A stretch of DNA of 64,000 nucleotides from JANSWY01 sp965228955 (GCA_965228955.1 OZ245848.1:806001-870000), one strand, 5' to 3'; positions 1 through 9,777 are shown, counted from the stretch's first letter. Notes: generated by a model from the sequence alone, not told the origin. Translations and numbers: made by a program.

Positions 1-2298
1 TGTGCCCAGGCCTGTGAGAGCACCTTTTAAAATATCATCTACAGTGTCATCACCGGTATTGACCTTTTTCTTCAAGTCACGGATAGCTTGAGCGTTTCCA
101 TTGGATTGTTTTTGGATGTAGCTATTCATTTCAGATTTGAATTTCCCAACTATATCCTGTGACATGGTCAATTTTGCGTATAGGTCTGGCTTGTCACCAA
201 GATCCCTTCCTGTAATTTCAATATCACCTCTAAATGCTCCTCCCAAAATATTGCCACTCGCTTTTAAGGAGAAACCATTTTCATCAATTTGAATATCTGC
301 AGCAGCTGTCATGGTTTCCAGAACTGAAATTTTTCCATTCATCCTGAAGTACATCTTTTCTCCAAATGAGAATGCAAATGAAGGATTTGCTTGTCCATTT
401 CCTGTAATTGAGAAGTAAGTGAAATTTCCAGATCTTAGAATGAGAGGATCCATACTTCCAGACATACTCAAGGTGGTTCCATTAGTGAAGCTGGCAGATA
501 ATGAAGCTCCTTGACCGAGAATAGAGATGCGGCCACTTGCAGCAAATTCTTTTTGTTTAGGATTGATATTTATCGTGACATTCTCAAACCCTGTTCTCAT
601 CATAGATTCCAGTTCGCCAGAAGGTCTGAATTTTGTAAATGCTTTAACCACGCCTAATACTGTCAGACTGCTAACTGAAGCATTGATTTTTGAGTCCAGC
701 GGGTCTGCAACATCCAGTTCCAGATCTAATTTGCCAGGTATAGCATCCTGACCAAGCCCAATTAGAAGATCGCCTTTGAGCATAATTCTGGAAATAAATG
801 GAGGGGCAGGAATTAAATCTGCACCACCTCCCAAATTTGATATACCAAGTCCCGGGATACCAAATGGGTTTTGCCATATGCTTGCATTACCATCTCCATT
901 TAGTGCTTCCAATACGAAATCACCTCCAAACTTAGGTGGTGTAGGAGAGGTATTGAAAGTAGTAGAAAATTGAAGTTTGTCACCTTCAACTGGTACAAGA
1001 ATGCTTCCTCCCAGCGAGAGTAATGCTGGAACTGCCTCCAGACCAAATGCCACATTCTGAAATTTCACACCGCCACCCAGATCAATGTTTAATCGCTGGT
1101 TTGCAGCCAGGTCTATTTTACTTCCACTTAATGTCCCTCTTAAATTAACTTTTTGGATTTTGAGAATTTTTTTAATGTCAGGATGAGGATCTATGTTGGC
1201 TAATAGATTCATCCCATCTTTCACACTAATCGGACCAGGGTCTAAAGATTGTTTTCCAGATGGAATTGGAATCTTTACATTGGTTGATGCTGCATTGGCA
1301 ACTACCAATATTGGATTCTCCAATCGAACGTCCCGGTCTAATATTCCAAGAGTCGAACTGATTTGAGAGAACTTGAATCCAGGGTTAGGATAGAGGCTCA
1401 TCTTGATGTCCTTTTTTTCCTTTTTCTGCATGCTTATAGCCATTGATCCCATTGAACTGATTGCTTCAAAAATGGCAGCTCGCTCTTTTGGTTTGGCAGT
1501 TACTACTAGTTCTGGGAGTGTTATTGAACTGAAAAATTCACCAGGAACAAGCCCAAAAAATGCATTTGCATCTTGCTGACCTGCAGTAGCGATTATCAGA
1601 TTTTTAACATTCATCGAACTGCTTGTCTTGAGGTTTCCTATGAAGACCAATTCATCTTTTCCAAGTTTAGATTTGAGCGTTAAGCCATTTCCACTTATAG
1701 ATACTTTTCCGGTTATTTCCCCAGTGCCTTCTTTTTTCTTTGGAAAGTATTGCATGTAAATACCAATCCCTTCCATTTTAAAAGTGCCGAAATCAAGGAA
1801 GTTCCAATCTGCCGTCTCAAGGTTGGTTTCGAAACCTGTTAGATCCCCGTTCTCAAATAACATTGTGAAGTCATTTATTCTTATCCCAGATTCCTTAGGA
1901 AGTCGTGCTGGCCAAAGGCGTCTTAACTTGCCTTCAGATAGCTTATCAACATGTCCCAGATTAAATACGGCTTGTGGTGGGAATGTAGCAGTAATGCTTT
2001 TTGCTTTCTTATCTGCCCCAAGCACTCCTTTGAATGTCACATTTGGACTACCAAAAAATGAAACACTTCCGGATAGTATTTTATCTTCTCCCTCACTGGA
2101 AAGATCAACATTGGAAACATTGTAGTTTTCGGGATTGAAGTATTTTTTGAGAATGTTTTCAAGGTCATTTACGGCCCTTCGTAACTCTCTTTTTTCGATC
2201 CTTTCCTTTTTGCTGGATTTAATCTCTTTCGAAAAGGAAGTAACCGATAAGCAACATATCGCAATGATTGCAAAAAATCTGATTGTGTAGGATTTCAT
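1..2298 (-). CDS. Large secreted protein of unknown function, truncated by the left edge
   Basis: An open minus-strand frame of 766 codons runs from an ATG at 2298 to base 1 without a stop, so the C-terminus lies outside the window. The protein begins with a signal peptide (MKSYTIRFFAIIAICCLSV, then TSFSKE) and a short charged helical stretch. After that it is a long beta-rich, Gly/Ser-rich, non-charged sequence with many alternating hydrophobic strands and turns such as GLGISNLGGG. No catalytic motif or known domain is recognised. The composition suggests an exported repeat or beta-helix-like protein. All plus-strand frames over it are short antisense shadows. Its neighbour at 2716 is divergent. 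Confidence is high that it is a gene, and there is no basis for a function. Confidence 0.85.
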   Translation of the reverse strand, partial: MKSYTIRFFAIIAICCLSVTSFSKEIKSSKKERIEKRELRRAVNDLENILKKYFNPENYNVSNVDLSSEGEDKILSGSVSFFGSPNVTFKGVLGADKKAKSITATFPPQAVFNLGHVDKLSEGKLRRLWPARLPKESGIRINDFTMLFENGDLTGFETNLETADWNFLDFGTFKMEGIGIYMQYFPKKKEGTGEITGKVSISGNGLTLKSKLGKDELVFIGNLKTSSSMNVKNLIIATAGQQDANAFFGLVPGEFFSSITLPELVVTAKPKERAAIFEAISSMGSMAISMQKKEKKDIKMSLYPNPGFKFSQISSTLGILDRDVRLENPILVVANAASTNVKIPIPSGKQSLDPGPISVKDGMNLLANIDPHPDIKKILKIQKVNLRGTLSGSKIDLAANQRLNIDLGGGVKFQNVAFGLEAVPALLSLGGSILVPVEGDKLQFSTTFNTSPTPPKFGGDFVLEALNGDGNASIWQNPFGIPGLGISNLGGGADLIPAPPFISRIMLKGDLLIGLGQDAIPGKLDLELDVADPLDSKINASVSSLTVLGVVKAFTKFRPSGELESMMRTGFENVTININPKQKEFAASGRISILGQGASLSASFTNGTTLSMSGSMDPLILRSGNFTYFSITGNGQANPSFAFSFGEKMYFRMNGKISVLETMTAAADIQIDENGFSLKASGNILGGAFRGDIEITGRDLGDKPDLYAKLTMSQDIVGKFKSEMNSYIQKQSNGNAQAIRDLKKKVNTGDDTVDDILKGALTGLGT

Positions 2299-2546
2299 AG
2301 GTTTGAATCTGTAGTTGGTAATTTTGCTAAATAGGCACAGTGATCACTCTCACCTGTGGACAAAGTGCTGTTTGATTAAACCTATTTCCAGTCTATGGTT
2401 CCAATTTGGTAGGGCAGGTATTCACCTGAATGAATAAGATACAAATTTTATGTGATATCTAAAAGTGACAGGCTTGATAATCAGATTGTTATCTCATTAA
2501 ATTTCTGCCTAAAAATATAATTATTTAAATATTTATTTTAATTATT

Positions 2547-2579
2547 TTGTTTTAATGGGTTTTTAATCTTTATATTAGC
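2547..2579 (+). promoter_or_regulatory. Candidate Bacteroidota-type promoter of the VIT/VWA gene
   Basis: The 417-base gap 2299-2715 has no gene. It holds TTTG at 2547-2550, then 21 bases, then TATATTAG at 2572-2579, which is one base from the Bacteroidota -7 consensus TAnnTTTG. Transcription from here would give a leader of about 130 bases before the ATG at 2716. The rest of the gap is AT-rich DNA that would also have to hold the promoter of the divergent gene ending at the left edge. The call is by eye. Confidence 0.45.
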
Positions 2580-2715
2580 ACAAACACGGCACAGCTTCAG
2601 CCATACGGCAATCAATCTGTAAACCTGTCACGGAACACATCTTTTACCATCTTTCGGAAACCTCTCTATACCAGTTTGCGGGATCATTTATAACCGTTTA
2701 AACATTTTATTAACC

Positions 2716-5133
2716 ATGAAATTTGTAAGTGTAGGACTAACTATCTGGCTACTTTTCACAATCAATCACACACAAGCACAAAGACCAGAGGAGAAGTTGC
2801 TGGCACCTTACTTTTTTATTCCGGGAATCGATGATGAAGTCGAGATGATGCCTGTCAAAGATATTTCGGCAGATGTCCATATTTCCGGGACAATTGCAGA
2901 TGTGATCATTGAACAGACATTTGAAAACACTGGAACTGAGCCGATTGAGGCGACTTATGTATTTCCAGGATCTACCAATGCAGCAATCTACAGTTTGGAA
3001 ATGGTAATTGGTGACAGAGTTATCAAAGCTGAAATTGCTGAAAGAGAAGAGGCAAGGAGGACTTATAAATCAGCCAAGAAAGCTGGAAAAAGAGCTTCCC
3101 TGTTAGAGCAAAACAGGCCTAATGTTTTTGAAATGAATGTGGCCAACATCATGCCTAATGATGTGATCAAAACAAGATTGCGTTATACAGAATTGATCGA
3201 ACCCACTGACGGTAAGTATCAATTTGTATTTCCAACAACAGTGGGTCCTAGGTATTCTACAGAACTTGAAGCATCTGCCAGGGAAAGTGATCAGTGGGTT
3301 AGTAACCCCTATCTTCATTCCGGAATATCGGCTCCATACTCTTTTAAGATCGATGTGAAATTATCAACAGGACTGCCGATTCAGGACATTAGGAGTACAT
3401 CTCATGATGTAAATGTCAATTTTACCAAGTCGGATGAGTGTTGCGTTACCCTCACCAACCTACAAGAAGGAAACAGAGATTTTATTCTTGAATACTTCTT
3501 AAAGGGGAAGCAGATCAATACCGGGATTCTGGTTCATAAAGATACTGCTGAGAACTTCTTTACCCTGATGGTTCAGCCGCCTGAAATTGTTAAAGAAGAA
3601 GAGATTCCAAACCGGGAATACGTGTTTGTGGTTGATGTTTCAGGATCAATGGATGGCTATCCAATTAGGACTGCCAAGGAGTTGATGAATAACTTGCTAA
3701 GCTCTTTGAAACCCACTGATCTATTCAATATCACATTATTTGAATACGGTAGTAAAAGTGTTTTTAGTAAATCAGTTCCATGTACTCCATCAAATATTTC
3801 AAAGGCATTGTCACTGATGATGAAACAGCAAGGTTCTGGTGGTACAAATTTGTATGCCGCTCTGAATAAGGCAATTAAGGCCGAACCTGCTGAGAACTTC
3901 TCCAGATCTATGGTGGTTGTAACCGATGGATATATTTCTGCTGAAAGAGATGTGTTTGAGCTTATTAAGAAAAACCTGGGTGAAACCAATGTTTATGCCT
4001 TTGGAATAGGTTCTTCAGTTAACAGATACTTAATTGAAGGAATAGCAAAAGCAGGAATGGGTGAGCCCTATGTAGTCGAACGAAAAGGATTGGCGAAATC
4101 AAAAGCTCAGGAATTTATGGAATATATTAATCGACCGGCACTGACTAATATTTCTATTGATTACGGAAGTAATTTGGTTAGAGAGGTTTGGCCAAAATCT
4201 ATTCCTGATGTATTGCCTAACAGACCGATTATTGTACATGGTAAATACGTTGGGGAATTTGATGGAGAAGTCACACTTTCCGGGGATTATGGATATGGCA
4301 GATATGAAACCAAGTTGGCACTAGCCAGTGATGAGGATCAAAATAATCCAGCATTAAAATATCTATGGGCCAGAACAGCAATTTCCGAACTTGTGGATTA
4401 CAATATTCCAAGGGTTGATGAAATTGAGAAAGTAAGAAAGTTGGGGTTAAAGTACTCATTACTAACAGAATACACTTCATTCGTTGCAGTTGATAATATG
4501 GAGGTCAACTCCAAAAAGAATCTTGTGAAGGTAAAGCAGCCAATACCATTACCTGCTGGAGTTTCGGACAATGCTGTGGGGTATCAGTATTCAAATTACT
4601 CCAATAAAATGTATACAACCGGTGCTACTTGTAGGGCCTCAGAAGCTTCATTGTCTGTAATTATGCCAAGTGGAGAAAATAAATTTGACGTAAGTAATGA
4701 TTTTTTTGCTCTACGCTGGGTAGACGTTGATGGCGTTCAGAACTATGTAGTAACTGTTAAAACAATCTTTAACGAAACATTGGCTTCCTATGAAACAGGT
4801 TCTGAAGGATTGTGGATTGATTTAACAAGTCCAGAACTTCAATCAGAAGCGCCGTTGCTAATAATAGGTGTTTCCTCAAAACTTAATCCGGAAATCAAAT
4901 CGGACGAAATTGCTATCCGGAAAGTTTATCCGTCAGGGTTGACAGAATTACCTGGAGAAAATGATAAGCGTCCAACGCAATTCTATTTGGATTTAGCCCA
5001 TGATTATGAGGATAGAGGACTGCTTATAGATGCTTTTTCAGTATTTGAAATGGCAATGATTCATTATCCTGATAATGATGATCTTATGACAGAATTCGAA
5101 GATTTCTTATTTAGAAACAGTATGCTCAGATAA
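2716..5133 (+). CDS. Secreted VIT domain / von Willebrand factor A domain protein
   Basis: This is an 805-residue exported protein with signal peptide MKFVSVGLTIWLLFTINHTQA cut before QR. Residues about 45-170 form a VIT (vault/inter-alpha-trypsin) domain, with the typical EQTFENTG and EATYVFPG strands and the EREEARRTYKSAKKAGKRAS helix. Residues about 300-470 form a VWA domain with a complete MIDAS metal site: DVSGS starting at D307, the GGT with T377, and TDG at D404. The remainder is beta-rich, followed by a helical TPR-like end (about 760-805). In this family VIT-VWA proteins bind ligands through a metal-coordinated Asp or Glu; they occur as inter-alpha-trypsin inhibitor heavy chains and as bacterial surface proteins. 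No LPXTG or clear type 9 sorting tail is visible. A hairpin terminator follows, so it is transcribed alone. Confidence 0.85.
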   Translation: MKFVSVGLTIWLLFTINHTQAQRPEEKLLAPYFFIPGIDDEVEMMPVKDISADVHISGTIADVIIEQTFENTGTEPIEATYVFPGSTNAAIYSLEMVIGDRVIKAEIAEREEARRTYKSAKKAGKRASLLEQNRPNVFEMNVANIMPNDVIKTRLRYTELIEPTDGKYQFVFPTTVGPRYSTELEASARESDQWVSNPYLHSGISAPYSFKIDVKLSTGLPIQDIRSTSHDVNVNFTKSDECCVTLTNLQEGNRDFILEYFLKGKQINTGILVHKDTAENFFTLMVQPPEIVKEEEIPNREYVFVVDVSGSMDGYPIRTAKELMNNLLSSLKPTDLFNITLFEYGSKSVFSKSVPCTPSNISKALSLMMKQQGSGGTNLYAALNKAIKAEPAENFSRSMVVVTDGYISAERDVFELIKKNLGETNVYAFGIGSSVNRYLIEGIAKAGMGEPYVVERKGLAKSKAQEFMEYINRPALTNISIDYGSNLVREVWPKSIPDVLPNRPIIVHGKYVGEFDGEVTLSGDYGYGRYETKLALASDEDQNNPALKYLWARTAISELVDYNIPRVDEIEKVRKLGLKYSLLTEYTSFVAVDNMEVNSKKNLVKVKQPIPLPAGVSDNAVGYQYSNYSNKMYTTGATCRASEASLSVIMPSGENKFDVSNDFFALRWVDVDGVQNYVVTVKTIFNETLASYETGSEGLWIDLTSPELQSEAPLLIIGVSSKLNPEIKSDEIAIRKVYPSGLTELPGENDKRPTQFYLDLAHDYEDRGLLIDAFSVFEMAMIHYPDNDDLMTEFEDFLFRNSMLR

Positions 5134-5160
5134 CCATCTGGCTGTATAGCTATACGATGT

Positions 5161-5188
5161 ATACCCCACTATCCTGGTGGGGTATTTT
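5161..5188 (+). terminator. Rho-independent terminator after the VIT/VWA gene
   Basis: A perfect 9-bp stem, ATACCCCAC (5161-5169) and GTGGGGTAT (5177-5185), encloses a 7-base loop and is followed by TTTT. It lies 28 bases after the stop codon at 5133. A GTG that could open the next reading frame (5177) is inside the 3' arm of this stem, which argues that the next gene starts further downstream. Confidence 0.8.
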
Positions 5189-5275
5189 AGGTTATACATA
5201 ATAGTATTGTTGATATCATTCCTAATATTTTGTAATTTTCGCTTCGCCAGAAGTAACACATACATCAATACAGGA

Positions 5276-7780
5276 ATGCTACGAGGAATTTTTTGTCTAT
5301 TCATACTTCTGCAGGTTATGTCCACCCAGCTATCTGCACAGCGGGACCCTGATAGCCTAAAAAATCAAATTGAGATACTTGAAGATGATATCATAAGAGC
5401 TCAGGTGATGCAGGAGCTTACTATTTACTACATTATCAATGGCCAGACCGATAGTGCTCTAATGATCGCAGAGGATGCAATTAGTTTGAGCAAACAGATT
5501 GATTATAAAAGAGGAGAATTCGTCAGTAGATGGATGAGGTCTGATATTCTCGTGAGGAAGGACAAGATGGAAGCCAAGGATTCCTTATTTAGTATACACA
5601 AAGATGCCCTGAAATATGGCGACTCCACCTTGGTTGCCAAAAGTTATAATCAGTTTGGATATCAATATATGTTTTATCATCCCGATTTAAAGGATACCTG
5701 CGAATTTATTTTTAAGGAGTCTCTAAGTTGGAACAATAACCAGGATGACCAGGAATCTATGTTCAGTTATCGATTTTTGGCAGCACTACTACATTCTTAT
5801 GGAAGGGTTGATGAGGCGTTGGAAAATATTGATTTGTCACTACAAATTGACTCCTTGAATTTGGCTACTATCAGTAACAAGATCATGATACTAAGTGATA
5901 TTGGTAGACCTGCCGAAGCAATCGAAACGAGTTTAAATCTGGTGAGGATTTCAAAAAACATGGTTGGCGAATCGACCTACATGTTTTATGTTCAAAATCT
6001 TGGACTGCTGTATGCTCAACATGGTGAAAATGAAAAAGCTATTGAGAACTTAATTCAATGCTATGATTATGCACAAAGTAAAGGTGATGATTCCAATTTG
6101 GCTTTGGTTGCGCATAATTTGGGCTATGCATACAGCAACCTTGAAGATTATGAAAACGCAGACCGGTATTTCAGAGAAAGCCTTTCAATCTATGAAAAGA
6201 ACGATTTTCAATGTAGAATTTACGCTCCTTATAATGGAGTAGGTTGGGTTTTATATAAAACTGGAATAACAGATTCTGCTCAATACTATTTGAATAAATC
6301 AATTCAATCGTCAGTCAAATGTGGTGATAAAGAAATCCAAAGCACCTCTTGGTGGGTATTAGGAAAAATACATCTGGAATCTGAAAAGCTAGGTGCTGCA
6401 GAAAAGGCACTTAATAATGCTTATCAATTGGCAGATGGCTTAACAAACAGAGAGAAAATAAAGAATTCGGCCGAAAGCTTATACGAACTTCATAAGAAGA
6501 AAGGTAATTTAAAACTAGCTCTTCAGTACCATGAGATTTTTAAAGCAAATGCAGATTCAATTCTGAATAAGGAGCAAACGGCCAAGATCGCAAGACTTGA
6601 GGCGGATTTCGAACATAACCAACAGCAGGACGCTTTGCTGGCAAAACAAAGAAATGAAGAGTTAAAGTTGGAGGCAGAAATTGCTAACAGACAATCAACG
6701 ATATATCTTGTAACAGCCATCACGGTTATTTTAGTGATTATACTTTTTGCTATACTTTTCATTTACAGAAGAACAAGACGAAAGAATCAATTAATTGCCT
6801 CTCAAAACATAAAGCTCGCTAAATCAGCACAACAGGTTTCAGAGCTATCGAATTTTAAAGAAGGCTTGACTCACATGATTGCGCATGATATGAAGAATGC
6901 GCTTAACACAATTCTTGGATTTGCAGCAAGTGATCCTTACAATAAAAAAATGCACAATATCAGCCAGTCTGGTCACTTAATGTTGAATCTGGTTACAAAT
7001 ATGCTGGATGTACAGAGGTTTGAAGAGGCGAAGGTACCACTTGATTTGAAACAACATCTGATTAGTGAATTAAGTAAGGATGCCAAGAGCCAGGTAGAGC
7101 TTTTGTTACAGATGAAAAGTCTAACATTGAACGTCCAAATCCAAAATGATGATAAGATTCTTGTTGATAAGGAAGTCATGACCCGGGTACTGGTGAACTT
7201 GCTTACAAATGCAATTAAGTATAGTAATCCTGGAGCAAATATTTATTTGAATACATCTCGAAATCAAGAGAATAAGGCAGTAATCTCTATAACAGATGAA
7301 GGCTCAGGAATCTCGAAGGAGAAACTTCCATTCTTATTTGAAAGATTCTGGCAATCAGATGCAAAAGCAAGTGGTAATGCAGCTTCAACCGGGCTTGGAC
7401 TTGCTTTTTGTAAATTGGCAATTGAAGCTCATGGTGGAGAAATTCAAGTTAAATCTGAAGTTGAGATAGGGAGTACATTTAGTGTTGTAGTTAACCTGGC
7501 CGATGAATCTGAAGGAATAGTAGAAACCGATAAAATTTCTTATCCAAGAGTAGAAAAAGTAGATCATTTAACGAGTGAAGAAGCTCAAATGCTATCCCCA
7601 TTTTATTCCGAATTGATGGCTCTTGAGGTCTTTGAAGTTGGAGCATTAAACAAACTATTCTTAAGAATGGAGCAAAACGGAGTTGAGGGGAGATGGTTTA
7701 GCGCATTGCGGGCTGCAGTTTATCATGCAGATGAGGAATTATTTGCTTCCTTGAAACAACAACTCCAGGTACTTGCTTAA
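5276..7780 (+). CDS. TPR-repeat membrane sensor histidine kinase
   Basis: The start is taken at ATG 5276, which opens with a good signal peptide (MLRGIFCLFILLQVMSTQLSA). The longer frame from GTG 5177 would begin inside the preceding terminator hairpin. The product is 834 residues. Periplasmic tetratricopeptide repeats cover about 40-440. A coiled stretch and one membrane helix follow (about 475-499), then the cytoplasmic kinase. The phosphoacceptor is H537 in the H box IAHDMKN. The ATPase shows the N box (NLLTNAIKYS), DEGSGIS, an F box (FERFWQ) and GLGLAF. A tail of about 80 residues beyond the ATPase is unlike the usual family end. No response regulator is adjacent. This is the TPR-kinase type common in Bacteroidota; the signal is unknown. 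Confidence 0.88.
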   Translation: MLRGIFCLFILLQVMSTQLSAQRDPDSLKNQIEILEDDIIRAQVMQELTIYYIINGQTDSALMIAEDAISLSKQIDYKRGEFVSRWMRSDILVRKDKMEAKDSLFSIHKDALKYGDSTLVAKSYNQFGYQYMFYHPDLKDTCEFIFKESLSWNNNQDDQESMFSYRFLAALLHSYGRVDEALENIDLSLQIDSLNLATISNKIMILSDIGRPAEAIETSLNLVRISKNMVGESTYMFYVQNLGLLYAQHGENEKAIENLIQCYDYAQSKGDDSNLALVAHNLGYAYSNLEDYENADRYFRESLSIYEKNDFQCRIYAPYNGVGWVLYKTGITDSAQYYLNKSIQSSVKCGDKEIQSTSWWVLGKIHLESEKLGAAEKALNNAYQLADGLTNREKIKNSAESLYELHKKKGNLKLALQYHEIFKANADSILNKEQTAKIARLEADFEHNQQQDALLAKQRNEELKLEAEIANRQSTIYLVTAITVILVIILFAILFIYRRTRRKNQLIASQNIKLAKSAQQVSELSNFKEGLTHMIAHDMKNALNTILGFAASDPYNKKMHNISQSGHLMLNLVTNMLDVQRFEEAKVPLDLKQHLISELSKDAKSQVELLLQMKSLTLNVQIQNDDKILVDKEVMTRVLVNLLTNAIKYSNPGANIYLNTSRNQENKAVISITDEGSGISKEKLPFLFERFWQSDAKASGNAASTGLGLAFCKLAIEAHGGEIQVKSEVEIGSTFSVVVNLADESEGIVETDKISYPRVEKVDHLTSEEAQMLSPFYSELMALEVFEVGALNKLFLRMEQNGVEGRWFSALRAAVYHADEELFASLKQQLQVLA

Positions 7781-8298
7781 TCCTCTATTTTGGCAATTTT
7801 CCAATTCCCCCCACCCAATAGAAGTTCAATAGCAACTTTATAATCGGGTAAGTAGGTTTTTCCATTCATTTCTTTGAGTAGAGCTTCAGAAATTGTCAAG
7901 GAGTCCTGTTCATAGTTTTTCTGTAAAAATGATTCCAGTCGTTGTAAGCTTTTCATTCGATATGGCTCAGCGACCCATTTAATTGAGCACAAATCTGAAT
8001 CGTTACAAGAATAACAAATCACTACAGGTTTATCTTTCTCCGTTGGCTTTGACAATGATTCTGGGCCATAGATTTTGGAGAGAACCTGCTTACCTCCAAA
8101 ATCCCAGTATATTTCCTGAGATCTTATTATGAGGTTTTGGTCTTCCTGAGAGCGAAAGGTGAAATAGAAGCTCTGATGTCTTTTGCCAGTGGACTCTAAT
8201 GTATCAAGTTCCACTAATTTGGTTTCAAATTGAGCAGATACACACTGTGCATAAAAAACAAAAAACGTAATACCCACTAAAGTTGCTGCAACTTTCAT
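7777..8298 (-). CDS. Secreted protein of unknown function (173 aa)
   Basis: It begins with a signal peptide (MKVAATLVGITFFVFYAQCVSA, then QFET), followed by a soluble mixed alpha/beta sequence of about 150 residues. Three cysteines cluster in the middle (CYSCNDSDLC), possibly a disulfide or metal knuckle in the envelope. The C-terminus ends YKVAIELLLGGGNWKIAKIED. No family is recognised. Its stop codon overlaps that of the convergent histidine kinase (shared bases 7777-7780), leaving no room for a terminator between them. Confidence 0.7.
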   Translation of the reverse strand: MKVAATLVGITFFVFYAQCVSAQFETKLVELDTLESTGKRHQSFYFTFRSQEDQNLIIRSQEIYWDFGGKQVLSKIYGPESLSKPTEKDKPVVICYSCNDSDLCSIKWVAEPYRMKSLQRLESFLQKNYEQDSLTISEALLKEMNGKTYLPDYKVAIELLLGGGNWKIAKIED

Positions 8299-8353
8299 TT
8301 CCTGAATTTACGGAAATCTTGCATTTAAAGACAAAGGAAAATGAATTCAGCAA

Positions 8354-8443
8354 TCAGAAGTCTTTTCTTTTTGATCTATTTTCCAAAAAACGAGCGATGG
8401 AATAAGTACCGATTAATCCGAAAAACACTATTAAAACTGCCAT
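8354..8443 (-). CDS. Possible 29-residue single-span membrane protein
   Basis: A small minus-strand frame, ATG at 8443 and TGA at 8354-8356, encodes MAVLIVFFGLIGTYSIARF followed by the charged tail LENRSKRKDF. That is one hydrophobic helix with a positive C-terminal end, the usual plan of bacterial small membrane proteins. It occupies the otherwise empty gap between the genes ending at 8298 and 8545. The leader is very AT-rich with no clear ribosome binding site, as is normal in this phylum. The support is the orderly topology only, so the frame may be fortuitous. Confidence 0.4.
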   Translation of the reverse strand: MAVLIVFFGLIGTYSIARFLENRSKRKDF

Positions 8444-8544
8444 ATATATTTTTAAAATTTAAGGATGCGAAAATAGAACACAGGAGACAATATTTCCAGT
8501 GAAATATGTCTCTTTTAACAATCTTTTTTTAAGGATTGTTTCCG

Positions 8545-9777
8545 CTAGTTCGGAATAAAACTGAGAATACTCATTTGTTCCCTAATGAGGGTCTCCTGAG
8601 CGATTTCCTGAAGCTTTTCGCTTGTTACAGCATCGATTTTCTTGAAGATTTCATCAAGTGTCAAAATGTTGTTTAGGTCCAACATACTCTTTGCCATCAT
8701 CAGCATCATGCCACTATAATTTTCATCTGACATAGCGAGTTGTCCTTTGAGTTGTTCTTTGGCAGTATGTAATTGTAATTTTCCTAATGGTTTGTTTTGC
8801 AGCTTATCAAATTCCTTCCAGATGAGATTTAGACTTTTTAGAAGGTTTTTCTTTTCCGTGGCAAAGTAAATCCCCATTGCACCAGTATCTGTATAAGGTG
8901 AATAATTAGCATCCACACCATATACATATCCATGATTTTCTCTCAGAGACAAGTTAAGCCTCGAATTCATGCCTGGACCTCCAAGTATATTGAGAAGCAT
9001 AAAAAATGGAATTCTATCTGGGTGTCCAATCTGATAAGCAGTGCTTCCCAGTGCACAATGCGACTGGGTTATTGGTTTTTTAACTTGCTTAATTATCGGA
9101 TGATAATTGTTAAATACCTGGCGATCAACCGTATGGTTCTTTTCAGGAATTTCTTTGAAGTACTTCTCAGCAAGCTTTACAATTTTCTTGAGCGGGAAAT
9201 TTCCAACACTGCTTAAAATGATCTTATGAGTGTTCAGATGCTTTTTAATGAATTCAATAAAGTCGTTCTGCTGAAATCCTTTGACAGTAAGCTCAGTACC
9301 AAGAATATTTTTTCCTAATGAATGATCCGGGAATAACAATTCATCGAAATCATCTTGCAAGGCGTCTTCTGGAGTATCTCTGTAAAGAGACATTTCTTCA
9401 AGTATAACACCACGTTCTTTTTCAATTTGCTTCTCAGGGAAAGTAGCATTGAAAGTGATATCCGTGATAAGCTCTACGGCCTTTTCAAGATGTTGGTCCA
9501 AAAGTGATGCATAGAAACAGATCTTTTCTTTTGTGGTATAAGCATTTAACTCTCCACCAATAGACTCAAGCCTGTTAATGATGTGATATGCCTTTCTCTT
9601 CTTGGTGCCTTTAAAGGCCATATGCTCCCAAAAATGAGCGAGACCTTGTTCAGTTTCACTTTCGTCTCTGCTTCCAATGTCAAGCATGATGCCAACATGT
9701 GCAATTTTTGTACTGGTAATTTGCTTATGGACCACCCTAATCCCGTTGGGGAGTTCATACAACTCATGATCTGCCAT
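8545..9777 (-). CDS. M16 family zinc metallopeptidase (pitrilysin/insulinase type)
   Basis: This is a 410-residue cytoplasmic-looking protein without a signal peptide. The N-terminal half holds the inverted zinc motif HFWEH (H48-H52, with E51 as catalytic base), in the context GLAHFWEHMAFKGT. The third ligand is the Glu in the ERGVILEEMSLYRD helix about 75 residues later. The second, inactive M16 half contains the conserved GGPGMNSRLNLSLRE segment. Length and layout match single-chain bacterial M16B peptidases of 400-430 residues, which degrade peptides or process precursors. It is transcribed alone, divergent from the glycosyltransferase gene at 9892. Confidence 0.93.
   Translation of the reverse strand: MADHELYELPNGIRVVHKQITSTKIAHVGIMLDIGSRDESETEQGLAHFWEHMAFKGTKKRKAYHIINRLESIGGELNAYTTKEKICFYASLLDQHLEKAVELITDITFNATFPEKQIEKERGVILEEMSLYRDTPEDALQDDFDELLFPDHSLGKNILGTELTVKGFQQNDFIEFIKKHLNTHKIILSSVGNFPLKKIVKLAEKYFKEIPEKNHTVDRQVFNNYHPIIKQVKKPITQSHCALGSTAYQIGHPDRIPFFMLLNILGGPGMNSRLNLSLRENHGYVYGVDANYSPYTDTGAMGIYFATEKKNLLKSLNLIWKEFDKLQNKPLGKLQLHTAKEQLKGQLAMSDENYSGMMLMMAKSMLDLNNILTLDEIFKKIDAVTSEKLQEIAQETLIREQMSILSFIPN

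Noticed and set aside
1784..2125. Plus-strand frame of 113 codons near the left edge
   Set aside because: It is a shadow of the 766-codon minus-strand gene with signal peptide.
5177..5275. N-terminal extension of the histidine kinase from GTG 5177
   Set aside because: The GTG lies in the 3' arm of a perfect terminator hairpin, and a signal peptide starts at ATG 5276.
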